This document shows positions 43,709-52,858 of a stretch of 64,000 nt of DNA, one piece after another (the stretch's first letter is position 1; every line of letters starts with the position of its first letter). The DNA is taken from assembly GCF_024320785.1 (NCBI RefSeq), contig NZ_JANDBC010000003.1, forward strand, positions 496,001 through 560,000. Reading direction: 5' to 3'. The notes below the pieces were generated by a model. It worked only from the letters and a program-made list of their open reading frames with translations. It was not told the DNA's origin and ran no database searches. The stretch comes from Gracilimonas sediminicola. Its GTDB lineage: Bacteria > Bacteroidota > Rhodothermia > Balneolales > Balneolaceae. Position numbers and translations under genes: made by a program.

Positions 43709-46117
43709 ATGAAAGTATCGTACAACTGGCTTAAAGAATTTATTGATCTTCCACTCTCACCGGAAGAAACCGCAGAAAAACTAACGCTCATCGGACTGGA
43801 AGTCGAAGAAGTTGAGTCTTTTGGCAGTTCTCTGGAAGGAGTAATTGTCGGAGAAGTGCTTGAGGTAAGAGCACATCCCAATGCCGACCGGCTTCAGATT
43901 TGTGATGTATACCTGGGCAACTCCCAAACCCAGATCGTTTGCGGAGCCAAGAATGTGGCTGCCGGACAAAAAGTACCCGTTGCTACCGTCGGCTCTACCC
44001 TACCCATTAAACTGGATGACGGTTCATTCCTGAAAATCAAAAAGGCGAAGCTTCGGGGTGAAGTTTCTGAAGGGATGATTTGTGCCGAAGACGAACTTGG
44101 GCTTGGAACCGATCATGAAGGCATAATGGTGCTGGATGAAGACCTGAAAGTGGGAATGCCCATTTCTGAGATCTTTGATCTTTATGAAGATACCATTATA
44201 GACATTGCTATTACCCCGAACCGGCCGGATGCCACCTGCCATTTGGGAGTTGCACGCGATTTGGCTGCTGCTCTTAATATTGATCTTAAGAAACCGGAAA
44301 TATCATCCGGTAAAACTGTTCAGAATTCCGAAGACATCACCATTAAAATTGAGAATGCCGAAAAGTGCCATCGGTATGTTGGAAAGATGGTTAAAGGTGT
44401 TGAGATCAAAGAATCGCCAAGCTGGCTGCGAAATAAGCTGAAAGCCATTGGTGTGCGCCCGGTTAATAATGTGGTGGATGTAACCAATTATGTGATGTAT
44501 GAATTGGGGCAGCCTTTACATGCGTTTGATTACAAAACTATTCGCGGGAAAGAGATTGTTGTTAAAGATTTCAGCAAAGAAATTGAGTTTGAAACGCTTG
44601 ATCACGTAAAACGTAAATGCACACCCGGAACTTTGTTTATTTGTGACGGTGAAGGTCCGGTAGCCATAGCTGGCGTAATGGGCGGTGTGGATTCTGAAGT
44701 TGGAGATGACACTACCGACATCCTCATTGAAAGTGCTTATTTCGATCCCGGCTCTATCCGCAGAACGGCCAAAGAACAAACTTTGCAAACCGATGCCTCT
44801 TATCGATTTGAGCGGGGTATTGACCCTAATCTTCAAGCCATTGCGGCAGAACGCGCTGCTCAACTCATTGCTGAGGTTGCAGGCGGGGAGATTTCTGAGG
44901 AAACAGTAGATATACACCCAAATAAAACAGAAACGCACCAGCTTACTCTCAGAAAAAGCTACACCAACCGTCTGTTGGGAACCGACTTCGACATTTCAAC
45001 CATTGCGACAATTCTGGAAGGTCTTGAACTGAAGGAAGTCAATTGGGATGATGATACCATTACATTGGAGATTCCAACCTTCCGCCCGGATTTAGAACGC
45101 GAAGTGGATCTGATTGAAGAAGTTGGACGTCTCTTTGATTACAATAAAATTCCCGCTCCGAAGCACGGTATTTATGTTTCTTCAGAGCCGATTAACGAAT
45201 GGGAAAATCTTAATCAAAAAATCAGAAACACCTGCCTGCAATTGGGCTTGCGTGAAATCTATTCCAATTCATTGATCTCTGAGAAAGAAGCTTCACACTT
45301 TGGTGAGCTCGATGATATGATTTCTGCACTGAATCCTTTAAACAAGGATATGAACACCCTGCGCCCTTCCCTGCTGCACGGATTTCTGAAATCAGCCTCT
45401 TACAACTTCAACCGCAAAAGAGCCGGTGTTCGGTTCTTTGAGCTGGGCCATGTGTTCAATGCGGATAAAGAAGGAACGTATTACGAAGGGATTAAGGAGG
45501 AAGTACATGTACTGCTTGGGCTTGCAGGACTCAAGAATCAGGACAGCTGGTCGGAAGAGGCAGAATCCTATTCCATTTTTGATCTGAAGGCTTTGGTTCA
45601 TGCCTTTTTAAGTAAGCTGAATTTGATGGAGCATCTTTCATCCAAGGCAAAAGATGAAACCACACTTGAATACTTTTGGGGAGAAAAGAAAATCGGAACC
45701 CTGTTCCTGCCTTCCGATGACTTAAAAGAAGCATATGATTTTGAGCAGGAAGCTTTTGTAGCAGAGATCTCGGTGTCCGCAATTTCCGAAGCCCTTGCTG
45801 TTATTCCTGAAAATACCTTTAAAGCCGTACCGAAATTCCCCGCTTTTGAATTCGACTTTGCGGTCATTGTTTCTCAGTCGGTTACAGCCGGAGAACTGAT
45901 GGAAGTGATCGAAGATAAAGCAGGCGATCAGCTGGAAAGCATTGATATATTTGACGTTTTTGAGGGGGAGTCTATTGGAAAAGGAAACAAAAGTCTGGCC
46001 TTCCGGTTAAACTTCCTGGATCCGAACAAGACCTTGAATATCAAAGAAGTAGAACCTATTATTCAGCGAATTGTTAAATCATTGGAAAAAGATTTTTCAG
46101 CTAAACTGAGAGGGTAA
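43709..46117 (+). CDS. pheT: Phenylalanine-tRNA ligase beta subunit
   Basis: An 802-aa long-form bacterial PheT. It begins MKVSYNWLKEFIDLPLSPEE, has the tRNA-binding OB domain at about 40-155 (VRAHPNADRLQICDV), B3/B4 editing region (VMGGVDSEVGDDTTDILIES), B5 domain, the inactive synthetase-like core and the C-terminal ferredoxin-fold anticodon domain (KFPAFEFDFAVIV and TLNIKEVEPIIQ). All expected domains are present. A small coiled-coil gene and zapA follow in the same direction with short gaps. Confidence 0.97.
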   Translation: MKVSYNWLKEFIDLPLSPEETAEKLTLIGLEVEEVESFGSSLEGVIVGEVLEVRAHPNADRLQICDVYLGNSQTQIVCGAKNVAAGQKVPVATVGSTLPIKLDDGSFLKIKKAKLRGEVSEGMICAEDELGLGTDHEGIMVLDEDLKVGMPISEIFDLYEDTIIDIAITPNRPDATCHLGVARDLAAALNIDLKKPEISSGKTVQNSEDITIKIENAEKCHRYVGKMVKGVEIKESPSWLRNKLKAIGVRPVNNVVDVTNYVMYELGQPLHAFDYKTIRGKEIVVKDFSKEIEFETLDHVKRKCTPGTLFICDGEGPVAIAGVMGGVDSEVGDDTTDILIESAYFDPGSIRRTAKEQTLQTDASYRFERGIDPNLQAIAAERAAQLIAEVAGGEISEETVDIHPNKTETHQLTLRKSYTNRLLGTDFDISTIATILEGLELKEVNWDDDTITLEIPTFRPDLEREVDLIEEVGRLFDYNKIPAPKHGIYVSSEPINEWENLNQKIRNTCLQLGLREIYSNSLISEKEASHFGELDDMISALNPLNKDMNTLRPSLLHGFLKSASYNFNRKRAGVRFFELGHVFNADKEGTYYEGIKEEVHVLLGLAGLKNQDSWSEEAESYSIFDLKALVHAFLSKLNLMEHLSSKAKDETTLEYFWGEKKIGTLFLPSDDLKEAYDFEQEAFVAEISVSAISEALAVIPENTFKAVPKFPAFEFDFAVIVSQSVTAGELMEVIEDKAGDQLESIDIFDVFEGESIGKGNKSLAFRLNFLDPNKTLNIKEVEPIIQRIVKSLEKDFSAKLRG

Positions 46118-46129
46118 TCAAACCTGCAT

Positions 46130-46384
46130 ATGAATAAACTTTCACAACAAAGCGATAAATTCAGACAGCTGCTGGATGAAGTGGGTTCCGAGGTGGAAGG
46201 TCTGAAACAGGAAATACGTGAGCTCAAAAAAGATAACGCAAAGCTAAAAGCCAAGCTCGAGGAAGAGCACGAGAAACAAACCGATATCTTTTCTGCCATT
46301 ACTGAATCAGAGCGGCTGGCACTACGGCAACATGTGCAGGGACTTATCTCAAAAATTGACCATCACCTTGGAGTTGATTCATGA
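46130..46384 (+). CDS. Small coiled-coil protein encoded ahead of zapA
   Basis: An 84-aa soluble protein, almost all predicted heptad coiled coil (VEGLKQEIRELKKDNAKLKA and following). It is not recognised as a named family. The stop overlaps the zapA start as ATGA, so the two are made together. ZapB in gammaproteobacteria is a coiled-coil partner of ZapA of similar size, and many Bacteroidota carry an unnamed coiled-coil gene here, so a divisome role with ZapA is a reasonable guess. It may bind Z-ring bundles through ZapA. Confidence 0.7.
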   Translation: MNKLSQQSDKFRQLLDEVGSEVEGLKQEIRELKKDNAKLKAKLEEEHEKQTDIFSAITESERLALRQHVQGLISKIDHHLGVDS

Positions 46385-46674
46385 AATCGATAAAAGTTAC
46401 CATCCTCGGCAAGCAGTACCCTCTTAAAGTTGAGGATCATGAAGAAGAATCCATGATCCGGATTTGCAAATTCGTGGATGAACGTTTCAAAACCTACCGG
46501 CAGCAATTGGTAAAACAGCCGGAATCTACCGTTATGGTACTGGCTGCCCTCAGCATAGCCGAAGAGCTTTTTGAGGCCCGTAATGCCACTACGGAATTAG
46601 AGAATAACGAAGAAGTTCTTATGGAACGTGTGAATCACAGCCTTGAGCGCTTACTTACCGAAATCAGAGAATAA
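46381..46674 (+). CDS. zapA: Cell division protein ZapA
   Basis: A 97-aa FtsZ-associated protein that bundles protofilaments at the division site. The N-terminal IKVTILGKQYPLKVEDHEEE and the helix with FVDERFKTYRQQ and VLAALSIAEELFEARN fit ZapA, with a C-terminal coiled coil. Start overlaps the preceding coiled-coil gene by 4 bp. In several Bacteroidota zapA sits next to rny. Here it is followed directly by a YmdB-type phosphodiesterase gene. Confidence 0.88.
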   Translation: MKSIKVTILGKQYPLKVEDHEEESMIRICKFVDERFKTYRQQLVKQPESTVMVLAALSIAEELFEARNATTELENNEEVLMERVNHSLERLLTEIRE

Positions 46675-46702
46675 TAATCCCCATAAATAGCAGGAGTTCA
46701 TT

Positions 46703-47518
46703 TTGGCTGATACAATCAGCATTTTTTTTGTTGGCGATATTGTTGGAGACCCCGGCATTGAAATGACCAACACCTTCCTCCCGAGTCTCATTAAAAAGTA
46801 CGACGCCGATTTTGTGATTGCCAATGCCGAAAATTCGCATGAAGGATTCGGCACAAATCGAAAAATCATCAAAAACCTGCTGAACCTTGGGGTGAATGTG
46901 GTTACCGGCGGAGATCATTCCTTCGACAAGTGGAAAGTGTTTGATTACATGCGCGAACATGATCATATCCTCCGCCCTCTTAACTACCCTAAGGGTAATG
47001 CAGGGCTTGGTTTCAGTATTCACGAAGTGCCTAAAAAGAATGTTAAAGTAGGTGTACTGAATTTGCAGGGTCGTACTTTTATGAAAGCCATTGACGATCC
47101 TTTTTCCACAGCCGAATGGGCCCTGGAGAAAATGCGGGAAGAAACCCATATCATTTTTGTGGATTTCCACGCCGAAGCCACCGCCGAAAAAATATCCATG
47201 GGATGGCATCTTGATGGGAAAGCCTCGGTGATGGTAGGCACCCATACTCATGTTCAAACCAATGATGCCCGAATTTACCCGCAGGGACTTGGTTACCTGA
47301 CCGATGCCGGCATGACCGGATCCACCAATGGAGTAATTGGTATGGATAAGAAAGTAGCTATCAAGCGATTTATGACGGGTGTCCATCAAAAATATCAGCC
47401 CGCATCAGGCGATAATCAGCTTTGCGGGGCTTTTGCAAAAGTAGATATCGAAACCGGAAAATGTGTACACATCGAACCCGTTACCTATCCCGGACTTAAC
47501 AACTCAGCTACTGATTGA
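46703..47518 (+). CDS. YmdB-type metallophosphoesterase (TIGR00282 family)
   Basis: A 271-aa calcineurin-like enzyme of the family named after B. subtilis YmdB, which cleaves cyclic nucleotides and affects RNase Y. Metal-binding motifs are FVGDIVGDPG, NAENSHEGFG, VTGGDHSFDK, FVDFHAEATAEK and GTHTHVQTND. The start is TTG at 46703, with AGGAG six bases before it and no ATG nearby, and it gives MADTISIFFVGD. The TGA stop overlaps the ATG of lolD. In Firmicutes and many others the gene is next to rny, which is absent here. Confidence 0.9.
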   Translation: MADTISIFFVGDIVGDPGIEMTNTFLPSLIKKYDADFVIANAENSHEGFGTNRKIIKNLLNLGVNVVTGGDHSFDKWKVFDYMREHDHILRPLNYPKGNAGLGFSIHEVPKKNVKVGVLNLQGRTFMKAIDDPFSTAEWALEKMREETHIIFVDFHAEATAEKISMGWHLDGKASVMVGTHTHVQTNDARIYPQGLGYLTDAGMTGSTNGVIGMDKKVAIKRFMTGVHQKYQPASGDNQLCGAFAKVDIETGKCVHIEPVTYPGLNNSATD

Positions 47519-48210
47519 TGGATACAAAGAAAACCGTGCTTGAGGCACAAAACCTGTATAAAAGTTTTCCGGGCGGACCTGATAAAGGTGAGCTTAAAGT
47601 GTTACAGGGAATGAACCTGAAGATTGAAGAAGCCAGCATCACCTCCATCGTGGGTTCCAGTGGAAGTGGTAAAAGTACACTCCTGCATATACTTGGTGGT
47701 TTAGACCGTGCCGACTCCGGCGATGTATTCTGGAATGGGAAAAACATATCCACCTACAAAGCGGATGACCTGGCTGATTTCCGAAATAAGTATATAGGGT
47801 TTGTGTTTCAGTTCCATCACTTGCTCCCTGAATTTACAGCACTTGAGAATGTTGCTATGCCCGCACTGATTGCCGGCACTCAATCGGGAGAAGCCTATGA
47901 ACGGGCTCATGAATTGCTCGGGTTATTTGGTATTGATGAACGATCGGAGCACCGTCCTACCCAACTTTCGGGTGGTGAGCAGCAACGTGTTTCTATGGCA
48001 CGGGCGCTCATGAATAACCCTCGTGTTGTGCTTGCGGACGAGCCCACGGGAAATCTCGATCAGGAGAATACAGACATCATATTGGACCTGCTTTTCGAAC
48101 TCCGGGAAGCCATGGGAGTATCTGTATTATTGATTACCCATGAAAAAGAAATTGCCAGCCGATCTGATACCATCCTTGAATTAAAAAATGGTGTTTTAGA
48201 ATCACTTTAG
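47518..48210 (+). CDS. lolD: LolD-type ABC transporter ATPase
   Basis: A 230-aa ATPase of the LolD/MacB group, which drives release of lipoproteins from the inner membrane or related efflux. Walker [10 protein letters not shown], signature [15 protein letters not shown] and Walker [13 protein letters not shown] are intact. The [21 protein letters not shown] stretch, split at LLPEF, is the LolD Q-loop region. ATG at 47518 shares its A with the upstream TGA, and an alternative TTG three bases earlier is less likely. The permease gene is not adjacent, as is common in Bacteroidota. Confidence 0.87.
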   Translation: MDTKKTVLEAQNLYKSFPGGPDKGELKVLQGMNLKIEEASITSIVGSSGSGKSTLLHILGGLDRADSGDVFWNGKNISTYKADDLADFRNKYIGFVFQFHHLLPEFTALENVAMPALIAGTQSGEAYERAHELLGLFGIDERSEHRPTQLSGGEQQRVSMARALMNNPRVVLADEPTGNLDQENTDIILDLLFELREAMGVSVLLITHEKEIASRSDTILELKNGVLESL

Positions 48211-48280
48211 GGTTTTGGGAAGTCCAAAAACAGTCCTATTTTTACATCCTTCAAATCACAGCTATTTTAAATAAATAAAC

Positions 48281-48967
48281 ATGTCGAAAAGACTTTCAAA
48301 AGAAGAATTAGAATCCGATCCGCTAATCGAGAATTATAATCGTGCGGCGGCTTATGTAACCGAAAACAAAAGCTTTATCACCACTGTAGCCATTGCAGTA
48401 GTGCTGGTTATAGGCGGTATTATAGGGTATAATTATTATTCCTCAGCGCAGGAACAGGAAGCGCAGCAATTGCTTTCAGTAGCCGAGAACTACTATAACC
48501 AAGCTGACTATGAGAATGCCCTTTATGGAGACGAATTCGAGCTGACCTATGGATTCGATCAAATTGCTGAGGAATTCCCGCGAACCAACGCCGGCAACAT
48601 TGCCAATTTCTATGCCGCTGTTTCCAGTTATGAACTCGGTGATATTGAAAATGCCCTGATGTTCATGGAAGAGTTTGATGTGCCCAAAGGCATTCTTGGT
48701 GTAGGCCCGCTTAGTTTCCACGGCAAACTGCTGATGGCTAACGAAAGCTTTGATGCAGCAGCCGAGAAATTCGTTCAGGCAGCCAACTGGAACGAGAACA
48801 GTGTTACCACTCCCTCCAACCTTCTTGAAGCCGCACAAGCCTATTATCAGGCCGGTAACTACGACAAAGCGGATGAAGTAGCTACCCAGATTATTGAAGA
48901 GTATCCACAAAGCGGTCAAATTGCAGAATCGGAAAGACTGAAAGGAATGATTGCTGCAACCAGCTAA
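48281..48967 (+). CDS. Membrane-anchored TPR protein (YfgM-like)
   Basis: A 228-aa protein with one membrane segment at about 31-51 (SFITTVAIAVVLVIGGIIGY), short N-terminus inside and the rest outside, carrying tetratricopeptide repeats near 58-215 (ENYYNQADYENAL, AAQAYYQAGNYDKADEVATQ). It looks like YfgM, a periplasmic helper at the Sec translocon. That name rests on architecture only. It is 70 bp after lolD and ends the plus-strand operon, with a terminator 27 bp further. Confidence 0.72.
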   Translation: MSKRLSKEELESDPLIENYNRAAAYVTENKSFITTVAIAVVLVIGGIIGYNYYSSAQEQEAQQLLSVAENYYNQADYENALYGDEFELTYGFDQIAEEFPRTNAGNIANFYAAVSSYELGDIENALMFMEEFDVPKGILGVGPLSFHGKLLMANESFDAAAEKFVQAANWNENSVTTPSNLLEAAQAYYQAGNYDKADEVATQIIEEYPQSGQIAESERLKGMIAATS

Positions 48968-48994
48968 TATTTCTTTTCATTAGATAAAGTTTTT

Positions 48995-49022
48995 AAAGGC
49001 TGCCTTCGGGGTAGCCTTTTTT
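48995..49022. terminator. Terminator hairpin between convergent operons
   Basis: AAAGGCTGCC and GGGTAGCCTTTT form a stem around TTCGG, followed by T-rich sequence on the plus strand and an AAA lead on the minus side. It sits between the TPR gene and the convergent regulator gene and can serve the plus-strand operon and perhaps both. Confidence 0.75.
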
Positions 49023-49036
49023 ATGCGCTGTACTTT

Positions 49037-51730
49037 CTATATGGAATTCAGATAGCTGTGCAGATCTTCATCCGTTTCAATGTTCAGCTTCTTCCGCAGC
49101 CTCGACCTGCTTATATAAACACTGGAGGGTTTGATGTTCAGCATATTAGAAATTTCCTTGGAGTTAAATCCAATCTTGATGTAGGCGCAAAGTCGAAGGT
49201 CGTAGCGGGTAAGGTCGGGGAATTCATCCCTCAGGGTATCAAAAAATTCCTGGTGAAGCTCATCAATCTGTATTTCAAAGGTATTGTCTTCCGGCTCAAT
49301 GTGAGAGTCAATAATCTGAAGGATCTCTGCACTTCTTACTTTTATGGATTCCGGATGTTCTCCGATCTGTTCTAATTTGCTTTTCAGCTTTTGAAGAATC
49401 CTGTTCTTCTCATCGTTCTCTTTAGCTTTGGTCGCAAGCTCAATGGTTTTGGTTTTCAGTTGAGCCTTCAGCTGTTCAAACTCAGCCTGAGACTTCTGCT
49501 GTTCGGCAATTTTAAGCGTCTTTTTATGCTTCTCCTGCTGTTGCTGTAGCGATTTACGCTGATTAATGAGCAGATCCTTTTTCTGTTTACCGAGCGACGC
49601 TTCCTGCCAACGGTACAGCATATAGATAACCATCATCGTGGACAACCCATAAAAAAGGTATGCATACCAGCTCAGGTACCAGGGGGTAGAAATGCTAAAT
49701 CTTATCGTTTCGGCCGGAGTCATGTTACCATTTACCTTTGCTCTTGCCGTAAAAGAGTGTTCGCCATAAGGCAAAGCTAATAAATCAAAGGTGGACTCTT
49801 TAGACCAGCTGCTCCATCTTCCGGTTTCTTCATCCCGGAACTGATAATAGACGCCTTCTTCATTCGGCACAATTCCTCTGATCCTGACGTTGTTAAAGCG
49901 ATGTGATAATTGAGCTCCATCATGTGCTTTAATTTCATTTTCACTGTTGTAGGCTACAACCTCACGGAAAATCAAAGTATGGTTTACACTATCTGCATCT
50001 GCATTATCGTTCAGATTTTTGAATGCAAAGCCATTATAGACCGGGTAAAACTCATAGTTTTCGGTCAGTTGTTCCGGCCGCGAATTTCTTAATAACAGAT
50101 CATCGATTTCTTCAACCTTGGTATCCGGGTTTTGCTCAGTAAAACTCTTCTGATTCGAGTTGTATTCATACCTATGTGATTCGGTAAGTACAACAATTCT
50201 ATCTCCTGTTTTCTTCAGGATATGATCTTCTCCCTTAAATTCTTCAGACAAGAAAATTTCCCTTTCAGCCGGGTATAAATCTTCATTCAGGGTAGCGTTA
50301 ATCACCCCATAGTTGGGAATGTTGATCCAAATGGATTGATCTCTGCCGGTTATGATTTGGTTACAGGATCCAAGAATAAGTTCCATCTTCTGTTGAAACT
50401 GCCATTCTCCATCTTCCATTTCAAAAATTGAAATCCCGTTATAGGTTCCGGCAAGCAGACGATCTTTGTAAGGCTCAAATGTCCATATCCCATTTTGGTC
50501 GCCAAGTTTTCGGGCTGAATTCCCTTCTATGGCAAACATGCCCTGATCGTGTCCCATCAGCAATTGGTTATCAATGGTTTGAAGGGACCATACTTGTCCT
50601 TCGGTGCCATCAACCAGCTCAAATTGATTAAATGCGGAGTTGTTATTTAACGACTGCCAATCTGAAGTATAAAGCCCCTGATTCGTTCCCAGGTAGAATC
50701 TGTCTCCTTTTACTTCTGCGGTATAGCCGGTTCCAAAATCCCCAATGTAGTCGTAGAAGAACGTAAATTCGTTGCTTAAATCAAGAAAAGAAACCCCATA
50801 ATCCATCGACAGCCAGAGCTTCCCTCTTGGTTGATAATGGAGGCTCAACACCGTGTTATTTTGCAACCCTTTGTTCTTATTGATGTGGTGTATCAGGTTG
50901 CCATTGCGGTCGCTGATGTAGAGGCCTTTTAAAATACTTCCGAAAGCAAGATTTGAATCTCCAACCTGCTCAAAACTAAATACACTCGCTGATTTCAGCT
51001 CAGATGACAGACTGTTGTTGATGGGATTAAATTCTCCGGAAGTAAATTGCCACAGTCCTGAGTTTTGAGTCACAAAAACCAATCCCCTTTCATCTTCAAA
51101 CACCCCGATTATATCAGATGGATGCTGTTCCTCGAATGAAACAAGCTGATTGGGAGCTAAATCCCGTAGTTCAAAAACCCCTTCCTGTTCATCTATAAAT
51201 AAGAACCTATCCCCTGCTATAGAACTTTCTCTGATTGAACCCGCGGACGATATTTTTGTGAGATTTTGATCTTTATACACATAAATATTACTTGCCGATA
51301 CAAAGAATACTTTTTCATTCAGATAATGAACGTTCCAGAATTCTTCATTTATTTCGTTCAAGTCTTCTTTAAACGGGTATAAAGAAGTGTATTCAAACTC
51401 ACCATATTTGTTCTTCTTCCACATCCCAAAATCAAGGTCAGAACCCGTGTAGATAAGCGAATCATTTTGCACTAAAATGGACCTGATGATTCCCTGGCTT
51501 CCTTTGTAATCTTTCCAGATTTGTCCGTCATACTCTAACAGCCCCCGGTCTGCAGCCATATATACCAAACCACTGGGTGCACTATCAATATCCCATACCT
51601 TACCAAAGTGATGATACTCGGACGGGCTGAAACTTTTCAGTAATGGAACCCCCTTTTCAGGTAAATCCTGTGCATAACCTGACATCAATCCGGATAACAA
51701 GAACAAAATACAGGTAATGACGGCTTTCAA
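49037..51730 (-). CDS. Transmembrane propeller/Y_Y_Y regulator with LuxR-type HTH, likely glucan sensor
   Basis: An 897-aa membrane regulator. The TTG at 51730 starts a signal peptide (MKAVITCILFLLSGLMSGYAQ), and no better start is upstream. A two-component-type propeller of Reg_prop repeats (GLVYMAADRGLLEYDGQIWKDY, split at GL) fills about 30-600. A Y_Y_Y domain follows at about 620-685, then one membrane segment (about 684-708), a long coiled coil (about 715-800), and a C-terminal helix-turn-helix (GFNSKEISNMLNIKPSSVYI, then SRSRLRKKL). No histidine kinase or receiver is present, so signal passes straight to DNA, as in SusR-type regulators. It sits just downstream of the beta-glucan genes on the same strand, and so probably senses their oligosaccharides. 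Confidence 0.85.
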   Translation of the reverse strand: MKAVITCILFLLSGLMSGYAQDLPEKGVPLLKSFSPSEYHHFGKVWDIDSAPSGLVYMAADRGLLEYDGQIWKDYKGSQGIIRSILVQNDSLIYTGSDLDFGMWKKNKYGEFEYTSLYPFKEDLNEINEEFWNVHYLNEKVFFVSASNIYVYKDQNLTKISSAGSIRESSIAGDRFLFIDEQEGVFELRDLAPNQLVSFEEQHPSDIIGVFEDERGLVFVTQNSGLWQFTSGEFNPINNSLSSELKSASVFSFEQVGDSNLAFGSILKGLYISDRNGNLIHHINKNKGLQNNTVLSLHYQPRGKLWLSMDYGVSFLDLSNEFTFFYDYIGDFGTGYTAEVKGDRFYLGTNQGLYTSDWQSLNNNSAFNQFELVDGTEGQVWSLQTIDNQLLMGHDQGMFAIEGNSARKLGDQNGIWTFEPYKDRLLAGTYNGISIFEMEDGEWQFQQKMELILGSCNQIITGRDQSIWINIPNYGVINATLNEDLYPAEREIFLSEEFKGEDHILKKTGDRIVVLTESHRYEYNSNQKSFTEQNPDTKVEEIDDLLLRNSRPEQLTENYEFYPVYNGFAFKNLNDNADADSVNHTLIFREVVAYNSENEIKAHDGAQLSHRFNNVRIRGIVPNEEGVYYQFRDEETGRWSSWSKESTFDLLALPYGEHSFTARAKVNGNMTPAETIRFSISTPWYLSWYAYLFYGLSTMMVIYMLYRWQEASLGKQKKDLLINQRKSLQQQQEKHKKTLKIAEQQKSQAEFEQLKAQLKTKTIELATKAKENDEKNRILQKLKSKLEQIGEHPESIKVRSAEILQIIDSHIEPEDNTFEIQIDELHQEFFDTLRDEFPDLTRYDLRLCAYIKIGFNSKEISNMLNIKPSSVYISRSRLRKKLNIETDEDLHSYLNSI

Positions 51731-51864
51731 GATCAGCTGGTATTTTTGTGAATGATTTTAGCTTTGATGAATAGCTTATGAACTGAGTTTAAATTAAATA
51801 ATCACATTTTGAAAGTTTAAATTCCAATCGGGATTTTATCTGATGAGTTAGAATTCCCTGACAT

Positions 51865-51896
51865 AAAAAAACCGATTCGTGAAGAACCGGTTTTTT
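51865..51896. terminator. Terminator hairpin closing the GH17 gene run
   Basis: AAAAAACCG and CGGTTTTTT flank an inner TTC/GAA pair around the loop GTGAA. The hairpin has A- and T-runs on both sides and can act in either direction. It lies 37 bp past the last GH17 gene (minus strand) and 135 bp before the regulator start, so it separates the glucan operon from the regulator. Confidence 0.8.
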
Positions 51897-51932
51897 GCAA
51901 AGACGTTAAAATAGCTTTTCAGCAACCTTTGT

Positions 51933-52856
51933 TTACATTTCTTGGAGAGCCAGTTTTGGAGTTCTGTCGATTTTAAATATTCCCCAGTGTTTTTCAGGCT
52001 CTGAAGGATCGTCTGACCCTTTCCAGTCTTCATCAAAAGCTTCAAAAAAGAATGTGGGAATACCTTCCTTGATTGTCCATTCCGTTAACTCTTCAAAGTA
52101 TCGCTTTTGGTTTTCTTCATTCACTTGTAGCGGATCGATACCCTGCCCATTGGAGCGAGTTGTCCACCCTGCTTCTGATATTACAACCGGCTTATCAGGA
52201 TACTTTTCAGCTACTGCATAATAATTTTCTTTTGTGTAATCGAGCCCGGCTTGTATTGATTTGTATTCCCACACCGGATACGTATGTATGGAAATAAAGT
52301 CTAACTCGGTAGCCAATTCTTCAAGTTTATTTAACCACGGCACATAATTCTCGCAAAATGTTACGGGTATGTTTGTCCGTTCTTTCACCCTCTTAACATA
52401 GTACAGTACTTTTTGTTCAGGAACCATATGATCCGTCCAATCCACACAAGCTTCATTTCCAACAGATAGTGCGAAAACAATATCAGAATATTGGATTCCC
52501 ATCTCTATAAGCCGATCTATCTTTTTCAAATTGCGTTCGGCATTCTCTTCTAAATCAGGTTTTGAATAGATCCCTCCACCCCAGGGACAATTAAAATTAT
52601 TGGTCTCAGCTTCTATAAAGGCACCAAGCATAACCTGAAGGTCAAATGCCTCATTTCTGATAACCTCCAACACCGTCTTTGAATGATCATCGCAATCGTA
52701 AAGACGAATATATTTCCAATACTTTGTGATCAGGGTCAAGTCTTCCTTTACCTGCTCGTAAGTAGGAATCGTATTCCCCGGTTTTTGTCCCTTTCTATAG
52801 CCTGAGTAGCAAATCGCCAAGCCGGGTCCAATCCCGATTTTCTGAAAATTATTCAT
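51933..52856 (-). CDS. Cytoplasmic GH17 beta-1,3-glucanase/glucanosyltransferase-like enzyme
   Basis: A 307-aa GH17 barrel with no signal peptide, so probably cytoplasmic. Acid/base Glu135 is in LSVGNEACVDW and nucleophile Glu228 in VVISEAGWTT. Aromatic subsite residues appear as HTYPVWEY and FFFEAFDEDWKG. GH17 enzymes cut beta-1,3-glucans or transfer glucanosyl units. It is the last gene of the cluster, 2 bp after another GH17 gene. The EACVDW form differs from the two neighbours, so this copy is a diverged paralogue, closer to the lipoprotein copy at 57658-58929. Confidence 0.88.
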   Translation of the reverse strand: MNNFQKIGIGPGLAICYSGYRKGQKPGNTIPTYEQVKEDLTLITKYWKYIRLYDCDDHSKTVLEVIRNEAFDLQVMLGAFIEAETNNFNCPWGGGIYSKPDLEENAERNLKKIDRLIEMGIQYSDIVFALSVGNEACVDWTDHMVPEQKVLYYVKRVKERTNIPVTFCENYVPWLNKLEELATELDFISIHTYPVWEYKSIQAGLDYTKENYYAVAEKYPDKPVVISEAGWTTRSNGQGIDPLQVNEENQKRYFEELTEWTIKEGIPTFFFEAFDEDWKGSDDPSEPEKHWGIFKIDRTPKLALQEM

Positions 52857-52858
52857 GG

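Noticed and set aside
44516-44938. 140-aa reading frame opposite pheT
   Set aside because: Shadow of a conserved gene; no signal of its own.
46664-47389. 241-aa reading frame opposite the YmdB-type gene
   Set aside because: The plus-strand frame carries all metal-binding motifs; the reverse frame is incidental.
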